From contig NZ_CANLYI010000009.1 in NCBI RefSeq assembly GCF_947495255.1, positions 124,001 through 188,000 on the forward strand: DNA of 64,000 nt, written 5' to 3'. The DNA is from an uncultured Winogradskyella sp. Lineage in GTDB: Bacteria > Bacteroidota > Bacteroidia > Flavobacteriales > Flavobacteriaceae. Within the stretch, counting starts at the first letter, position 1. The number at the start of each line of letters is the position of its first letter. Both the position numbers and the translations under genes were made by a program. Under the pieces are notes generated by a model. It had not been told where the DNA came from. It saw only the letters and a program-made list of their open reading frames with translations, and did no database searches. Shown piece after piece: positions 26,876 to 36,618 of this stretch.

Positions 26876-29398
26876 ATGAAATTAAACTTTTACACTACCT
26901 TTCTATTAATTTTTAGCCTTTCATTTGTTTATGCCCAAAAAGACATAAAAATTGAAGGTACAGTTGTTGAACAAGGATCAAATATTCCTCTAGAATATGC
27001 AACAGTTGTTATAAAGACAAACAACTCCATTTTAACAGGAGGAATAACAGACTCTAAAGGAAAATTTAAAGTAGAAGTTCCATCTGGTGATTATATTATT
27101 TCAGTTGAATATATATCTTATAAAACCAAAACCTTTCCGGAACAAAACATTTCAAAAAATATTGATTTAGGCACCATAAAACTAGCTTTAGATGAAGAAT
27201 CTTTAGATGAAGTTATGGTTATTGCAGAACGTACAACGGTAGAAATTAAACTCGATAAAAAAGTTTACAATATCGGTAAAGATTTAACTACTGCAGGAGG
27301 AACTGTAAGTGACGCACTTAACAATGTACCTTCTGTAACAGTTGACGTAGAAGGCGCAATTAGCCTTAGAGGTAATGAAAACGTACGTATTTTAATAAAC
27401 GGAAAACCATCAGCTATGGCTGGTTTTGGAGATAGCAATGTTCTAAGTCAATTACCTGCTGATGCTATTGAGCGTGTAGAAGTCATTACATCTCCTTCTG
27501 CAAGATATGATGCTGAAGGTACAGCCGGAATTTTAAATATAATTTTAAGACAAAAGGAAACACTTGGTTTTAACGGTTCAATAACGTTAACAGGTGGTAA
27601 TCCTGATAATGCTGGTTTTTCTGCAGCCTTAAACTACCGAAAAGAAAAATACAATCTCTTTTCTAATTTTGGGTGGCGATATTTTAATGCACCACGAACC
27701 ACTTTTATAGATGTTAATTATTTTGATACTATAGAGGAAGATGGTTCTGTTTCAGAACCAGAATATAGAAGAATTATAGAAAACCAAGATGTTGATCGCA
27801 TAAGAAGAAACTATAATGCTAATATAGGTATGGAATATTTTCTGAGTGAAAAATCATCAATTACAGGAAGTTTATTTTACAACTTTGGAAGTGATTCTGA
27901 CGTTTCATTAAACTCAAGTGAGCGACTCAACAATAACATCATTGTAGAAGAAACTTTGAGAAGAGAAAGAGAAACAGAAGAAGGTGATGGCTATCAAATC
28001 GCTATTAATTATGCAAAACAATTTGGTGAAGACAGAGATCACAAATTAACCGTAGATTTTCAATTTGAAAAAGACAATGAAGATGGGTTTACTTACTTAA
28101 ATGAAGATTACGTTTTTACCAGCCAGGCTGATGCTGAAGCTTTTCAAATTGAACAAGAATTTACTAATGAAGACCAAAAAGAATATTTATTTCAAACTGA
28201 TTATATTTTACCTTTAGGAAAAAACTCTCGTTTTGAAGCTGGTTACCGTGGTAATTTTAAAAACAGTAATACAGATTATCAATTAGACCAAGAAGACTTC
28301 GGTACTGGTAACCTCGCAATAAATGATACTATTTCTAATATTTTTGATTATCAGGAAAATGTAAATGCGCTTTATACGCAATATGGAACTAAGTTTGGTA
28401 AATTCTCTTTTCTTTTAGGTTTACGATTAGAAAACACACAATTAAAAGGAGAAATTGATTCTCGTTTAACAGAAGAAGAATTAATTGAAGCTTTTGGCTT
28501 CCCTATAGATACAGATTTTGATAAAAACTATTTAGGCTTATTCCCTACCGTAAATTTAATTTACAACCTCAACAAAGAAGATTCAGATGTTGAAGAAAGT
28601 ATTACTCTTGGATTCAACCGAAGAATCAATCGTCCACGTGGCAGATTCATTAATCCTTTCCCTTCGCGTTCTAGTAGAACAAATATTTGGCAAGGTAATC
28701 CTAATTTAAATCCTGCATTCTCAAGTACATTTGATTTAGGTTATTTAAAACGTTGGGAAAAATTCACCTTAACTTCATCTATTTATTACCAACACGAAAC
28801 TGATTCATTTGAGCGCGTACAAGAAAATACAGGTCAACAAACTACAGATGGTATTGATATCATTAGAACTATTCCTATTAATTTATCATCTAACAATCGT
28901 ACAGGTGCTGAACTTGGTTTAATGTATACTCCTGCAAAATGGTTACGATTAAATTCTAGTTTTAATTTCTTTCAATTTGAAACTGAAGGTGAATTTAATG
29001 GTGTAGATTATAGTGCCAAAAACATTAGTTGGTTTGGACGCTTTAGCTCAAAAGTAACATTACCATACGCTATAGATTGGCAAACCAGTGCTTTTTACAG
29101 AGGTCCAAGTCAAGATGCTCAAACAGATGCAGAAGGTATTTTCTCTCTAGATTTAGCATTTAGTAAAGAGATTTTAAACAAAAAAGGAACACTAGCTATA
29201 AACGTTAGAGATTTATTCAATTCTAGAAAATATAAAGCGACAACAACAACAGATTTCTTTGAACGTTATAACGAGTTTCAGTGGAGACAACGACAAATAA
29301 ACGCTTCATTCACATACAGGTTTAACCAAAAACTAAATAAACGTGAGCGCTCTGGACAAAAAGGAAATGGTGGAGATAATATGGATTTTGAAGGATAA
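26876..29398 (+). CDS. TonB-dependent receptor (carboxypeptidase-regulatory domain plus OMP_b-brl_3-type barrel)
   Basis: An 840-aa outer-membrane protein: Sec signal (ends VYAQ), a carboxypeptidase-D regulatory-like domain (~22-105, IEGTVVEQGSNIPLEYATVVI), a plug (~120-225, with LRGNENVRILINGKPSAM and IERVEVITSPSARYDAEG), then a long beta-barrel ending in an aromatic-containing strand and a short Gly/Asn tail. No SusD-like gene follows, so it is not a standard SusCD pair. The ligand is unknown. It is monocistronic, with its own -7 box and terminator. Confidence 0.9.
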   Translation: MKLNFYTTFLLIFSLSFVYAQKDIKIEGTVVEQGSNIPLEYATVVIKTNNSILTGGITDSKGKFKVEVPSGDYIISVEYISYKTKTFPEQNISKNIDLGTIKLALDEESLDEVMVIAERTTVEIKLDKKVYNIGKDLTTAGGTVSDALNNVPSVTVDVEGAISLRGNENVRILINGKPSAMAGFGDSNVLSQLPADAIERVEVITSPSARYDAEGTAGILNIILRQKETLGFNGSITLTGGNPDNAGFSAALNYRKEKYNLFSNFGWRYFNAPRTTFIDVNYFDTIEEDGSVSEPEYRRIIENQDVDRIRRNYNANIGMEYFLSEKSSITGSLFYNFGSDSDVSLNSSERLNNNIIVEETLRRERETEEGDGYQIAINYAKQFGEDRDHKLTVDFQFEKDNEDGFTYLNEDYVFTSQADAEAFQIEQEFTNEDQKEYLFQTDYILPLGKNSRFEAGYRGNFKNSNTDYQLDQEDFGTGNLAINDTISNIFDYQENVNALYTQYGTKFGKFSFLLGLRLENTQLKGEIDSRLTEEELIEAFGFPIDTDFDKNYLGLFPTVNLIYNLNKEDSDVEESITLGFNRRINRPRGRFINPFPSRSSRTNIWQGNPNLNPAFSSTFDLGYLKRWEKFTLTSSIYYQHETDSFERVQENTGQQTTDGIDIIRTIPINLSSNNRTGAELGLMYTPAKWLRLNSSFNFFQFETEGEFNGVDYSAKNISWFGRFSSKVTLPYAIDWQTSAFYRGPSQDAQTDAEGIFSLDLAFSKEILNKKGTLAINVRDLFNSRKYKATTTTDFFERYNEFQWRQRQINASFTYRFNQKLNKRERSGQKGNGGDNMDFEG

Positions 29399-29413
29399 AA
29401 AAACTTTTAAATT

Positions 29414-29457
29414 AAAAGGCACAAACCGTATACTCAAATACGATTTGTGCCTTTTTT
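29414..29457. terminator. Bidirectional intrinsic terminator
   Basis: A long stem AAAAGGCACAAA/TTTGTGCCTTTT extended by CGTAT/ATACG, flanked by A- and T-runs. It separates the TonB receptor from the convergent metalloprotease gene. Confidence 0.92.
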
Positions 29458-29477
29458 ATTTACTACTAAGTCTAAGC

Positions 29478-32069
29478 TTACTTAACTTCTTTTAGTGCAT
29501 TATCTATTAATGTACGTAAATGTTGTTTGTGTGCCTTACTAGAAACGTTACCACTTGGTGCAGCCATATTTCTAATCTGCTTTAAGTTATACAATGCCAT
29601 TGATTTTGCATTATTTGTATAACGACTACTTTGCTTACCTGTTAACATATCTATAAGCATATTTGTATATGATAATTGTAAATTTTGTCTAAACGAATTT
29701 ACATTTCCAAAAATATCTGCTTTAAAAATAGACGAATTTAAATCTGTCATAAATTTAGACAAGCCATACTCATTGCCATACAACTCACTATCCGTAATTC
29801 TTTGTAACGTATTATAATGTAAGATATGTCTTAATACGTTTTGTTGATAGGTTAAAACTTGCTGGTGAATTTTAGGATCTTCCGTGCCTCTCATAAAATT
29901 ATAGCCACGACGTTGCATCGCTAAATCATTATATAAGTCATTTGGTGCACTAAAAGCATCAGGTGCAAAAGCATATTTCTTTAATGCATCCATTGCTCGT
30001 TTTTGATCTTCTAAACTTACTGGTGTAAATGGTTGTGTTCCTCCTTCTTGGCCAATCATTGCGCGATCTACATAAACTCCACCAATAAATCTTGAAATCA
30101 CATTCACAGCAGTTGCACGCTGACCACTTAAAATATAGTATGCACGTCTTAGCTCTTGGTACGATTCTCCTTTTTTAGAAAATTTAGATTTTACGTCTTT
30201 CATCATGCTATCTACCAACTTAATTCTGTCAATAGAATAACCTATTTGATCGTTAGATAAATCACCAATCATTACTCTTGGATCAATCGCTTTTCCTGGA
30301 GCACGCATATCATCTGCGTCATTACCAAAGATTAATTGTGGTTCAGTAGATCTATTAAGTAAGGTCGCTTTTTCTGTTTCAGACTTAAAAGGTGTATAGC
30401 CAAACTGTATTGCCCAAACATCGTATGGTCCAACAGTGGTATCATAATATTGACCTTGGTCTGCTCTGTTTTTAGTAAGATTAATTCCTGCATAATCCAT
30501 TACAGAACCTGTTAAACATTTTCCTTCAATAAAATCTTTGTTTGCTAATTCTTCAGGTGAAAATAACTGACTAGCCTTCATGTTGTGATTTAAACCTAAA
30601 GTATGACCAACTTCGTGCATAATTAAAGCTAACATTGCTTCTTCTTTCATACGAGCCATTTCTAGTTCAGAACCATTTGCAGCTTCAACTACAGCCTGCC
30701 CAAACATTGTATTCTCATGCATTACATGACCAAATGAACATAACACTTTATTCTTCTGCAAGTAATCAGTTGCATCAAATTCAGCATCTGCTTTTGCTAA
30801 ATCAAATAATTGATCATAGAATACTCTATTTGTAAAATGTACATACTCTAACATAATATCTGCACCAATTATTTCCCCTGTTTTAGGGTTTACAAAACTT
30901 GGGCCATAACCTCCAAATGGTGGATTTGGTGAAGACGTCCAACGTAAGACATTATAATTAATATCTCCAGCATCCCAGTCCGCATCATCTGGTTGTAATT
31001 TCACTACCATTGCGTTTTTAAATCCAGCTTTTTCAAAAGCCTTATTCCATTCTAAAACACCTTGAGTAATAGTTTCTCTCCACTCTATTGGTGTAGAATT
31101 CTCCATCCACCAAGTAATTGGCTTTACAGGTTCTGAAATTGCTGCATTAGGATCTTTCTTTACTAAATTCCAACGGTGAACTAAATCTTTAAATGGTGCC
31201 GAATTTGTAGCTGTTTGATCATTAACCTGAGTTGTGAAATAACCAACTCTTGGATCGTCTAAACGAATTTCATAATCATTCTCTGGCATCGCAATTAAAC
31301 TGTGAAATACTTTAATACTCACATTTCTACCATCGGTTACGCCTCTTGACCCTCCATTTAATACTGAAGGTTTAGAATACACATACTCTACCTCTAAGTT
31401 GGTATTATCCTCGTAGTTTTTTATCGTATTAATTTTTGTTTTTGTTTTATCTAAATTACCAAGTGTAAAAGCCAAAGGACTAGAACCCGGAAAACGTGGT
31501 GGTTTTACCTGAGAGAATGTTTCTTTTAAAAATAAACCATCAGCCTTTATTAAATATAAGCCTTCCTTCTTATCATGCGCTTCTATTTTTACAGTTGCCA
31601 TAATACCTTCACTCATATTGGCATCCTTAGACTTAGAGATGGCATTTTCAGGATCAAAATAGAAAGAAGTGTTTTGAGAAACGAATTCAATTTTATTGAA
31701 ATACTTTTTCACTTTAAAAACCTTAGAACCACCATAAGCACCTCTAAATCGTCCTGCATCAATAACGCCATTCGATACTTGATTGAAGTGAATATACTCT
31801 TTACCAAGTTGCTCATCGCTAATCACCATTTGTAAAGAACCTGTAATAGTATCTCTATACATTGTAAAAAGCCCTTCGATTTTCTTACTAGATTTAGTAA
31901 GGTCTTTTATTGATTTATCTTTTGATTTTGGTTTCGGAGCAGCAGCTTCTGTTTTGTCTTTCTTCTTTTTCTTTTTACGTTGCGCTTCGGCATTTTGAGG
32001 TGCAATAAAAGCACAAGTGACTAGTGCAATAGACAGCAGTCTAAAGACATTACGTTTTTTGATTTTCAT
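29478..32069 (-). CDS. Secreted zinc-dependent metalloprotease (DUF5117/DUF4953 type)
   Basis: An 863-aa protein with a Sec signal peptide (ending QNAEAQ), a Lys-rich linker (KKKKKKDK), a DUF5117-like domain, then a metzincin-like catalytic domain: HEVGHTLGLNH gives zinc ligands His485, His489, His495 and the catalytic Glu486. SVMDYAGINL supplies the Met-turn. The C-terminal ~250 residues are helical. Family members are exported proteases of Bacteroidota with unknown substrate. There is no T9SS sorting domain at the C-terminus, so it is probably periplasmic. Confidence 0.9.
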   Translation of the reverse strand: MKIKKRNVFRLLSIALVTCAFIAPQNAEAQRKKKKKKDKTEAAAPKPKSKDKSIKDLTKSSKKIEGLFTMYRDTITGSLQMVISDEQLGKEYIHFNQVSNGVIDAGRFRGAYGGSKVFKVKKYFNKIEFVSQNTSFYFDPENAISKSKDANMSEGIMATVKIEAHDKKEGLYLIKADGLFLKETFSQVKPPRFPGSSPLAFTLGNLDKTKTKINTIKNYEDNTNLEVEYVYSKPSVLNGGSRGVTDGRNVSIKVFHSLIAMPENDYEIRLDDPRVGYFTTQVNDQTATNSAPFKDLVHRWNLVKKDPNAAISEPVKPITWWMENSTPIEWRETITQGVLEWNKAFEKAGFKNAMVVKLQPDDADWDAGDINYNVLRWTSSPNPPFGGYGPSFVNPKTGEIIGADIMLEYVHFTNRVFYDQLFDLAKADAEFDATDYLQKNKVLCSFGHVMHENTMFGQAVVEAANGSELEMARMKEEAMLALIMHEVGHTLGLNHNMKASQLFSPEELANKDFIEGKCLTGSVMDYAGINLTKNRADQGQYYDTTVGPYDVWAIQFGYTPFKSETEKATLLNRSTEPQLIFGNDADDMRAPGKAIDPRVMIGDLSNDQIGYSIDRIKLVDSMMKDVKSKFSKKGESYQELRRAYYILSGQRATAVNVISRFIGGVYVDRAMIGQEGGTQPFTPVSLEDQKRAMDALKKYAFAPDAFSAPNDLYNDLAMQRRGYNFMRGTEDPKIHQQVLTYQQNVLRHILHYNTLQRITDSELYGNEYGLSKFMTDLNSSIFKADIFGNVNSFRQNLQLSYTNMLIDMLTGKQSSRYTNNAKSMALYNLKQIRNMAAPSGNVSSKAHKQHLRTLIDNALKEVK

Positions 32070-32288
32070 GATTTATCTTTGATTAGGTTTGATTTTGAAC
32101 AAGATATAGATTAATTCAGAATTAGTTTTCTAATTTTTTGTTAAAAAAACAAAACGACAGTTGTTCATAAAACATAAGTATTAATGACTAATATCAACTT
32201 ATTTGAGTAAAATTAACAACTATATCATTTTAGCGCAAATAAGATAAAATTGATATTTAATAATTCATTTTTTAACTAACTTGCTAGA

Positions 32289-34163
32289 ATGAACACTATT
32301 GCAGAGCGCATATATGATTTTTTAAAAGATTTTCCTCCTTTTAATATGTTAGACAGAAATCAGCTATTCTCTATTTCCGAAGCCGTAGAAGTTGGGTATT
32401 TTGAAAAAGACCAAGCTTTATTTAAAATTGACCAACCAATAGAGAATCACTTCTACGTGGTTAAAAATGGTGCCATAGGATTATATACTGACCAAGGAAT
32501 TATTGTTGATGAATGTGATGAAGGTGATATTTTTGGACTAAGAGCTTTACTTAGAAAAGACAATTATATTTTAGATGCTATTGCCATAGAAGAAAGTATT
32601 GTGTATTCAATTTCTTCAGAATTATTAGAGGAAAATATTACCACGAATTCCGAGGCCAGTCGGTTTTTAATGACAAGTTTTATATCTAATACCAAACAAT
32701 TAGAATCTGATACCTCAACTATAACATCTTCTGAGTTTACGAATCTTCAGTCTATTGATTATTCTAAAAATCCGGTGACATGTACTATTGATACCACAAT
32801 ACAATCTGCTGCCCAAACTATGACAGAGAAACGTATAGGTTCAATAATTATTGAAAAAGACGCTAAACCTATCGGAATTATAACAGATAAGGATTTACGC
32901 ATAAAGATTGCGACAGGTCGCTTTTCAATTTCAGAATCAGTTTCTAAAATTATGTCGTCACCTGTAATCACCTATCCAGAAAACACCACTGTAGCCGAAG
33001 CACAAATTGCGATGCTGAAACATCAAATAACCCATTTATGTATTACGGAAGATGGCACAGCTAATTCTAAATTAACAGGCATTTTATCTGAACACGATAT
33101 TATTGTTTTAAGAGAAAATAGTGCTTCCTCTTTAGTCAAAGAAATTAAGCGTAGTAAAGACATTCTGCAATTAAGAGACATTAGAGCGCAGGCAGAAAAA
33201 TTATTAAAACGGTATTTAGAACAAGATTTACCAATAGAGTTTGCGGCTAAATTAATCTCAACAATTAACGATGTTATTACTCAAAAAATAATAGACTCAG
33301 CGATAATACAACAAGGCACTAATCCTCCAACAGAATTTGCTTGGTTAGCTATTGGAAGTCAAGGCAGACAAGAGCAATTGTTAATGACAGACCAAGATAA
33401 TGCTTTAGTTTACGAAGATGTTTCTGACGATAAAAAAGAAGCGACTAAAACATATTTTTTAAACTTAGCAAAGCAAATTAATAACGACCTAGAAACGGTT
33501 GGGTTTGAATTATGTCCTGCTGATATGATGGGAAGCAATCCTAAATGGTGTTTATCGGTTTCAGAATGGAATCTTCAGTTTAATAGATGGATAACAATGC
33601 CAGACCAAGACAACTTAATGCTCTGTACCATTTTCTTCGATTTTGAACATGTTTATGGCAGTAAAACACTAATTGAGAAACTGTCTCAAAGTATTTTTAA
33701 GAGTATTGAAGACCATGATATATTTTTAACCTACTTAGGACGAAATGCATTGCAAAACCCACCACCTTTAAGTTTCTTTAGACAGTTTTTAGTTGAAGAA
33801 AGTGGTGAGCATAAAAATCAATTCGATATTAAAGCACGTTCTATGATGCCTTTGGTAGATGCTGCACGATTACTTATTCTATCGCACAACATTAAATCAA
33901 TAAACAATACTGTAGAACGTTTTAAAAAATTAGTAGAATTAGAACCTCAGAACAAAGACATTTATTTATTCTGCATAGAGGCGTACAAAGACTTGCTGTG
34001 GTTTAGAACCGAACAAGGTTTGCATAATTCTGATTCCGGAAGATTCATTGATGTACAATCGCTAAGTAAACTAAATAGATTAAAACTTAAACGCAGCTTT
34101 AAGGCTGTAAAACTTGTACAAGAACTTATTCAGACTAGATTTAAACTTTCTCAATTAATGTAA
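32289..34163 (+). CDS. DUF294 nucleotidyltransferase-like protein with cNMP-binding and CBS domains
   Basis: A 624-aa protein with a cyclic-nucleotide-binding-like domain (~15-115), two CBS motifs (~160-275), a GlnD-like nucleotidyltransferase core GSQGRQEQ (356-363) with D368/D370 as likely metal ligands, and a DUF294 C-terminal helical domain. The layout suggests an AMP/ATP- or cNMP-sensing nucleotidyl transferase; the target is unknown. It is followed 1 bp later by a DEDDh exonuclease. Elsewhere this pair tends to accompany VC_2705-type symporter/DUF4212 genes (recalled, not computed), which occur 18 kb downstream here. That links it to acetate metabolism. Confidence 0.88.
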   Translation: MNTIAERIYDFLKDFPPFNMLDRNQLFSISEAVEVGYFEKDQALFKIDQPIENHFYVVKNGAIGLYTDQGIIVDECDEGDIFGLRALLRKDNYILDAIAIEESIVYSISSELLEENITTNSEASRFLMTSFISNTKQLESDTSTITSSEFTNLQSIDYSKNPVTCTIDTTIQSAAQTMTEKRIGSIIIEKDAKPIGIITDKDLRIKIATGRFSISESVSKIMSSPVITYPENTTVAEAQIAMLKHQITHLCITEDGTANSKLTGILSEHDIIVLRENSASSLVKEIKRSKDILQLRDIRAQAEKLLKRYLEQDLPIEFAAKLISTINDVITQKIIDSAIIQQGTNPPTEFAWLAIGSQGRQEQLLMTDQDNALVYEDVSDDKKEATKTYFLNLAKQINNDLETVGFELCPADMMGSNPKWCLSVSEWNLQFNRWITMPDQDNLMLCTIFFDFEHVYGSKTLIEKLSQSIFKSIEDHDIFLTYLGRNALQNPPPLSFFRQFLVEESGEHKNQFDIKARSMMPLVDAARLLILSHNIKSINNTVERFKKLVELEPQNKDIYLFCIEAYKDLLWFRTEQGLHNSDSGRFIDVQSLSKLNRLKLKRSFKAVKLVQELIQTRFKLSQLM

Positions 34164-34164
34164 T

Positions 34165-34827
34165 ATGAGCTGGTTTAAACGCAAAACGTATCCTGAATTC
34201 TGGCACAATTATGTGGCTCATTTTAAAAAGAGCAAACACCATAAATTAAAAGATATTCGGTTTATCGTATTTGATACTGAAACTACAGGTCTCAACACAA
34301 AAGAAGACCGTATTTTATCTATTGGTTGCGTTGGAATAGAAAATTTTAAAATCAAAATTGCTGACCAATTAGAATCTTACGTAATACAAGAGCATTTTAA
34401 TGCAGATACCGTAAAAATTCATGGTTTACTAAAAGAAGGAACATTGTCTAAACTTGAAGAAGAGGAAGCAATTATTCAATTTTTAGATTTTGTAAAGGAT
34501 GCTGTTTTAGTGGCTCATCATGCTGCTTTTGATGTTACTATGATTAATAATGCTTTAAAACGAATGCAACTGCCTAAACTTAAAAATAAAGTATTAGACA
34601 CAGGACATCTATTTCAAAAAACAAAATTAGATACCACTAAAGAACATTTTTGTTTAGATGAACTATCTAAGCGATTTAACATTCCTTTGCACGACAGACA
34701 TACAGCTTCTGGTGATGCCTATATCACAGCCATTTTATTTTTAAAACTCCTTGCTATTTTAAATAAAAATGGTGATTTAACTTTAAAAGACTTGTTGCGC
34801 TCTCATAAAAGAATTGGCTTGTTATAA
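34165..34827 (+). CDS. DEDDh 3'-5' exonuclease (DnaQ/PolC epsilon-like)
   Basis: A 220-aa protein. Exo I is FDTETTG (Asp37, Glu39), exo II is in VAHHAAFDVTMINN, and exo III is HDRHTASGDAY with the DEDDh histidine. It lacks polymerase or UvrC-like domains and is not in a replication operon. The N-terminal ~30 residues (WFKRKTYPEFWHNYVAHF) are an extra basic/aromatic segment. Overlapping transcription with the DUF294 gene (1-bp spacing) suggests they work together, perhaps with the exonuclease removing a nucleotide tag or trimming RNA. Confidence 0.85.
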   Translation: MSWFKRKTYPEFWHNYVAHFKKSKHHKLKDIRFIVFDTETTGLNTKEDRILSIGCVGIENFKIKIADQLESYVIQEHFNADTVKIHGLLKEGTLSKLEEEEAIIQFLDFVKDAVLVAHHAAFDVTMINNALKRMQLPKLKNKVLDTGHLFQKTKLDTTKEHFCLDELSKRFNIPLHDRHTASGDAYITAILFLKLLAILNKNGDLTLKDLLRSHKRIGLL

Positions 34828-34853
34828 AAAAGACACACTCCCTAAAGAGTGTG
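34826..34853 (-). terminator. Intrinsic terminator for aceA
   Basis: CACACTC (34834-34840) pairs with GAGTGTG (34847-34853). On the minus strand it runs into TTTTTT, so it serves aceA more clearly than the plus-strand exonuclease gene. Confidence 0.75.
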
Positions 34854-34901
34854 CCTTGACCTAACTAATTTAAAATAAATAATTCAGATTTATTTTACCG
34901 T

Positions 34902-36533
34902 TTAAGCAACAATGCTTAGTTTTTTATTTGCTTTTGATTTGTTAGAATCTGAGCCAAACTGATTAGACGTATTATTTTCTCCTCCTGCTTTTAGAGCTTT
35001 TTCACCTGCAAAGAATGTTTTATGGTCATCACCTAAATCAGAACCTGCCATTCTTTGATGTTTTACACAAGACACATTTTTTCTAATCTCTTGTCGTTGC
35101 ACACCTTTTACATAAGCCAACATACCTTCTTCTCCAAAATAACCTTCGGTTAAATCATTCATATGTAACGCTGTTGTATGATAGGTTGGTAATGTAATTA
35201 AGTGATGAAAAATACCAGCTTCTCTCGCGCCATCCATTTGGAAGGTCTTAATTTTCTCATCTGCTCTATGGCATAATTCTGAATGGTCATATTGCGCATC
35301 CATTAAATTATTTCTATCGTAAGCCGTCATGTTTTCACCTTCTGCAAGCATTTCATCGAATACTTGATTACGGAAATTCAAAGTCCAGTTGAAAGATGGT
35401 GAATTATTGTAAACCAATTTTGCATTTGGTACCACTTCTCTAATTCTGTTAACCATGTGTGCAATTTGTTTCACGTTTGGCGTAGGTGTTTCTATCCATA
35501 ATAAATCTGCACCATTTTGAAGACTTGTTACACAATCTAAAACTACACGGTCAATATTTGAGCCGTCTTTAAACTTATACAACCCATTAGCTAATCTTAT
35601 AGGACGTACTAATTTACCATCGCGCTTTAATAAAACATCGTCTTGCTTTGCATCTTCAATGGCAACTTCTTCTGCATCTACAAAAGCTAAATATTGAGAC
35701 GCTAAATCACCAGGCTCTTGGCTTACAGGTAATTTTTGAGTTAAGCCTGCACCTTCAGAATCTGTTCTTGCTACTATAATTCCGTCTTCTATGCCTAATT
35801 CTAAAAACGCATAACGCACTGCATTTAATTTAGCCACAAAATCTTCATGAGGAACCGTTACTTTTCCATCCTGATGTCCGCATTGTTTGGCATCCGAAAC
35901 CTGATTTTCAATTTGAATAGCACAAGCACCTGCTTGAATCATCTTTTTAGCCAGTAAATATGTTGCTTCCTCATTACCAAAACCAGCATCTATATCTGCG
36001 ATGATTGGAACGATATGCGTTTCAAAATTATCTATGTCATCCTGAACATCTTCTCCATTTTCTAATCTTCGAAATAAATCATTTAGCTCAATCGCATCTG
36101 CCTGACGTAAGAAATCATAAATTTCTGCAATAAGTCCAGAAACAGCCGTTTTCTCATGCATTGACTGGTCTGGTAATGGTCCAAATTCTGAACGTAATGC
36201 TGCAACCATCCAACCAGAAAGGTATAAATAACGTTTACTTGTTGTTTTGTGGTGTTTCTTCACTGCAATCATTTTTTGCTGCGCCACAAAACCATGCCAG
36301 CAACCTAAAGATTGTGTGTAATTTGATGAATCTGCATCATAGGCTGCCATATCTTCTCTCATAATAGCAGCAGTGTATTTTGCGATATCCAAACCTGTTT
36401 TAAATTGGTTTTGAGCCACCATTCTGGCAGCACTTTCAGGATTAATGGCATTCCAAGTTTGTCCGTACTTTGCTTTAAGATTTCTTACGGTTTCTAATGC
36501 AGAACGATAGTTACTTTGTCCTAAATTTTTCAT
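34902..36533 (-). CDS. aceA: Isocitrate lyase
   Basis: A 543-aa enzyme cleaving isocitrate to glyoxylate and succinate, the first step of the glyoxylate shunt. The catalytic loop KQCGH is at 216-220 (Cys218), and DIDAGFG (180-186) holds metal-binding acids. At 543 aa it belongs to the longer isocitrate-lyase subfamily, not the ~430-aa E. coli type. It is the second gene of an aceB-aceA unit with an 83-bp gap that holds a strong hairpin. Confidence 0.95.
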   Translation of the reverse strand: MKNLGQSNYRSALETVRNLKAKYGQTWNAINPESAARMVAQNQFKTGLDIAKYTAAIMREDMAAYDADSSNYTQSLGCWHGFVAQQKMIAVKKHHKTTSKRYLYLSGWMVAALRSEFGPLPDQSMHEKTAVSGLIAEIYDFLRQADAIELNDLFRRLENGEDVQDDIDNFETHIVPIIADIDAGFGNEEATYLLAKKMIQAGACAIQIENQVSDAKQCGHQDGKVTVPHEDFVAKLNAVRYAFLELGIEDGIIVARTDSEGAGLTQKLPVSQEPGDLASQYLAFVDAEEVAIEDAKQDDVLLKRDGKLVRPIRLANGLYKFKDGSNIDRVVLDCVTSLQNGADLLWIETPTPNVKQIAHMVNRIREVVPNAKLVYNNSPSFNWTLNFRNQVFDEMLAEGENMTAYDRNNLMDAQYDHSELCHRADEKIKTFQMDGAREAGIFHHLITLPTYHTTALHMNDLTEGYFGEEGMLAYVKGVQRQEIRKNVSCVKHQRMAGSDLGDDHKTFFAGEKALKAGGENNTSNQFGSDSNKSKANKKLSIVA

Positions 36534-36579
36534 AATTTTGTTTTTGATTATTAAGTTTATTCCAAATTTTGATAATTAC

Positions 36580-36618
36580 GTCTCGTAATCTATTCCAGTA
36601 GTTACGAGACATTTTTTT
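36580..36618. repeat. Hairpin in the aceB-aceA intergenic region
   Basis: GTCTCGTAA (36580-36588) pairs perfectly with TTACGAGAC (36602-36610). The T-run lies on the plus-strand side (36612-36618), the wrong side to terminate aceB. It may stop antisense transcription, or act as an mRNA processing or stability element between the cistrons. Confidence 0.7.

Noticed and set aside
34826..34853. Terminator for the plus-strand exonuclease gene
   Set aside because: The hairpin is in place, but the T-run exists only on the minus strand, so I assigned it to aceA.
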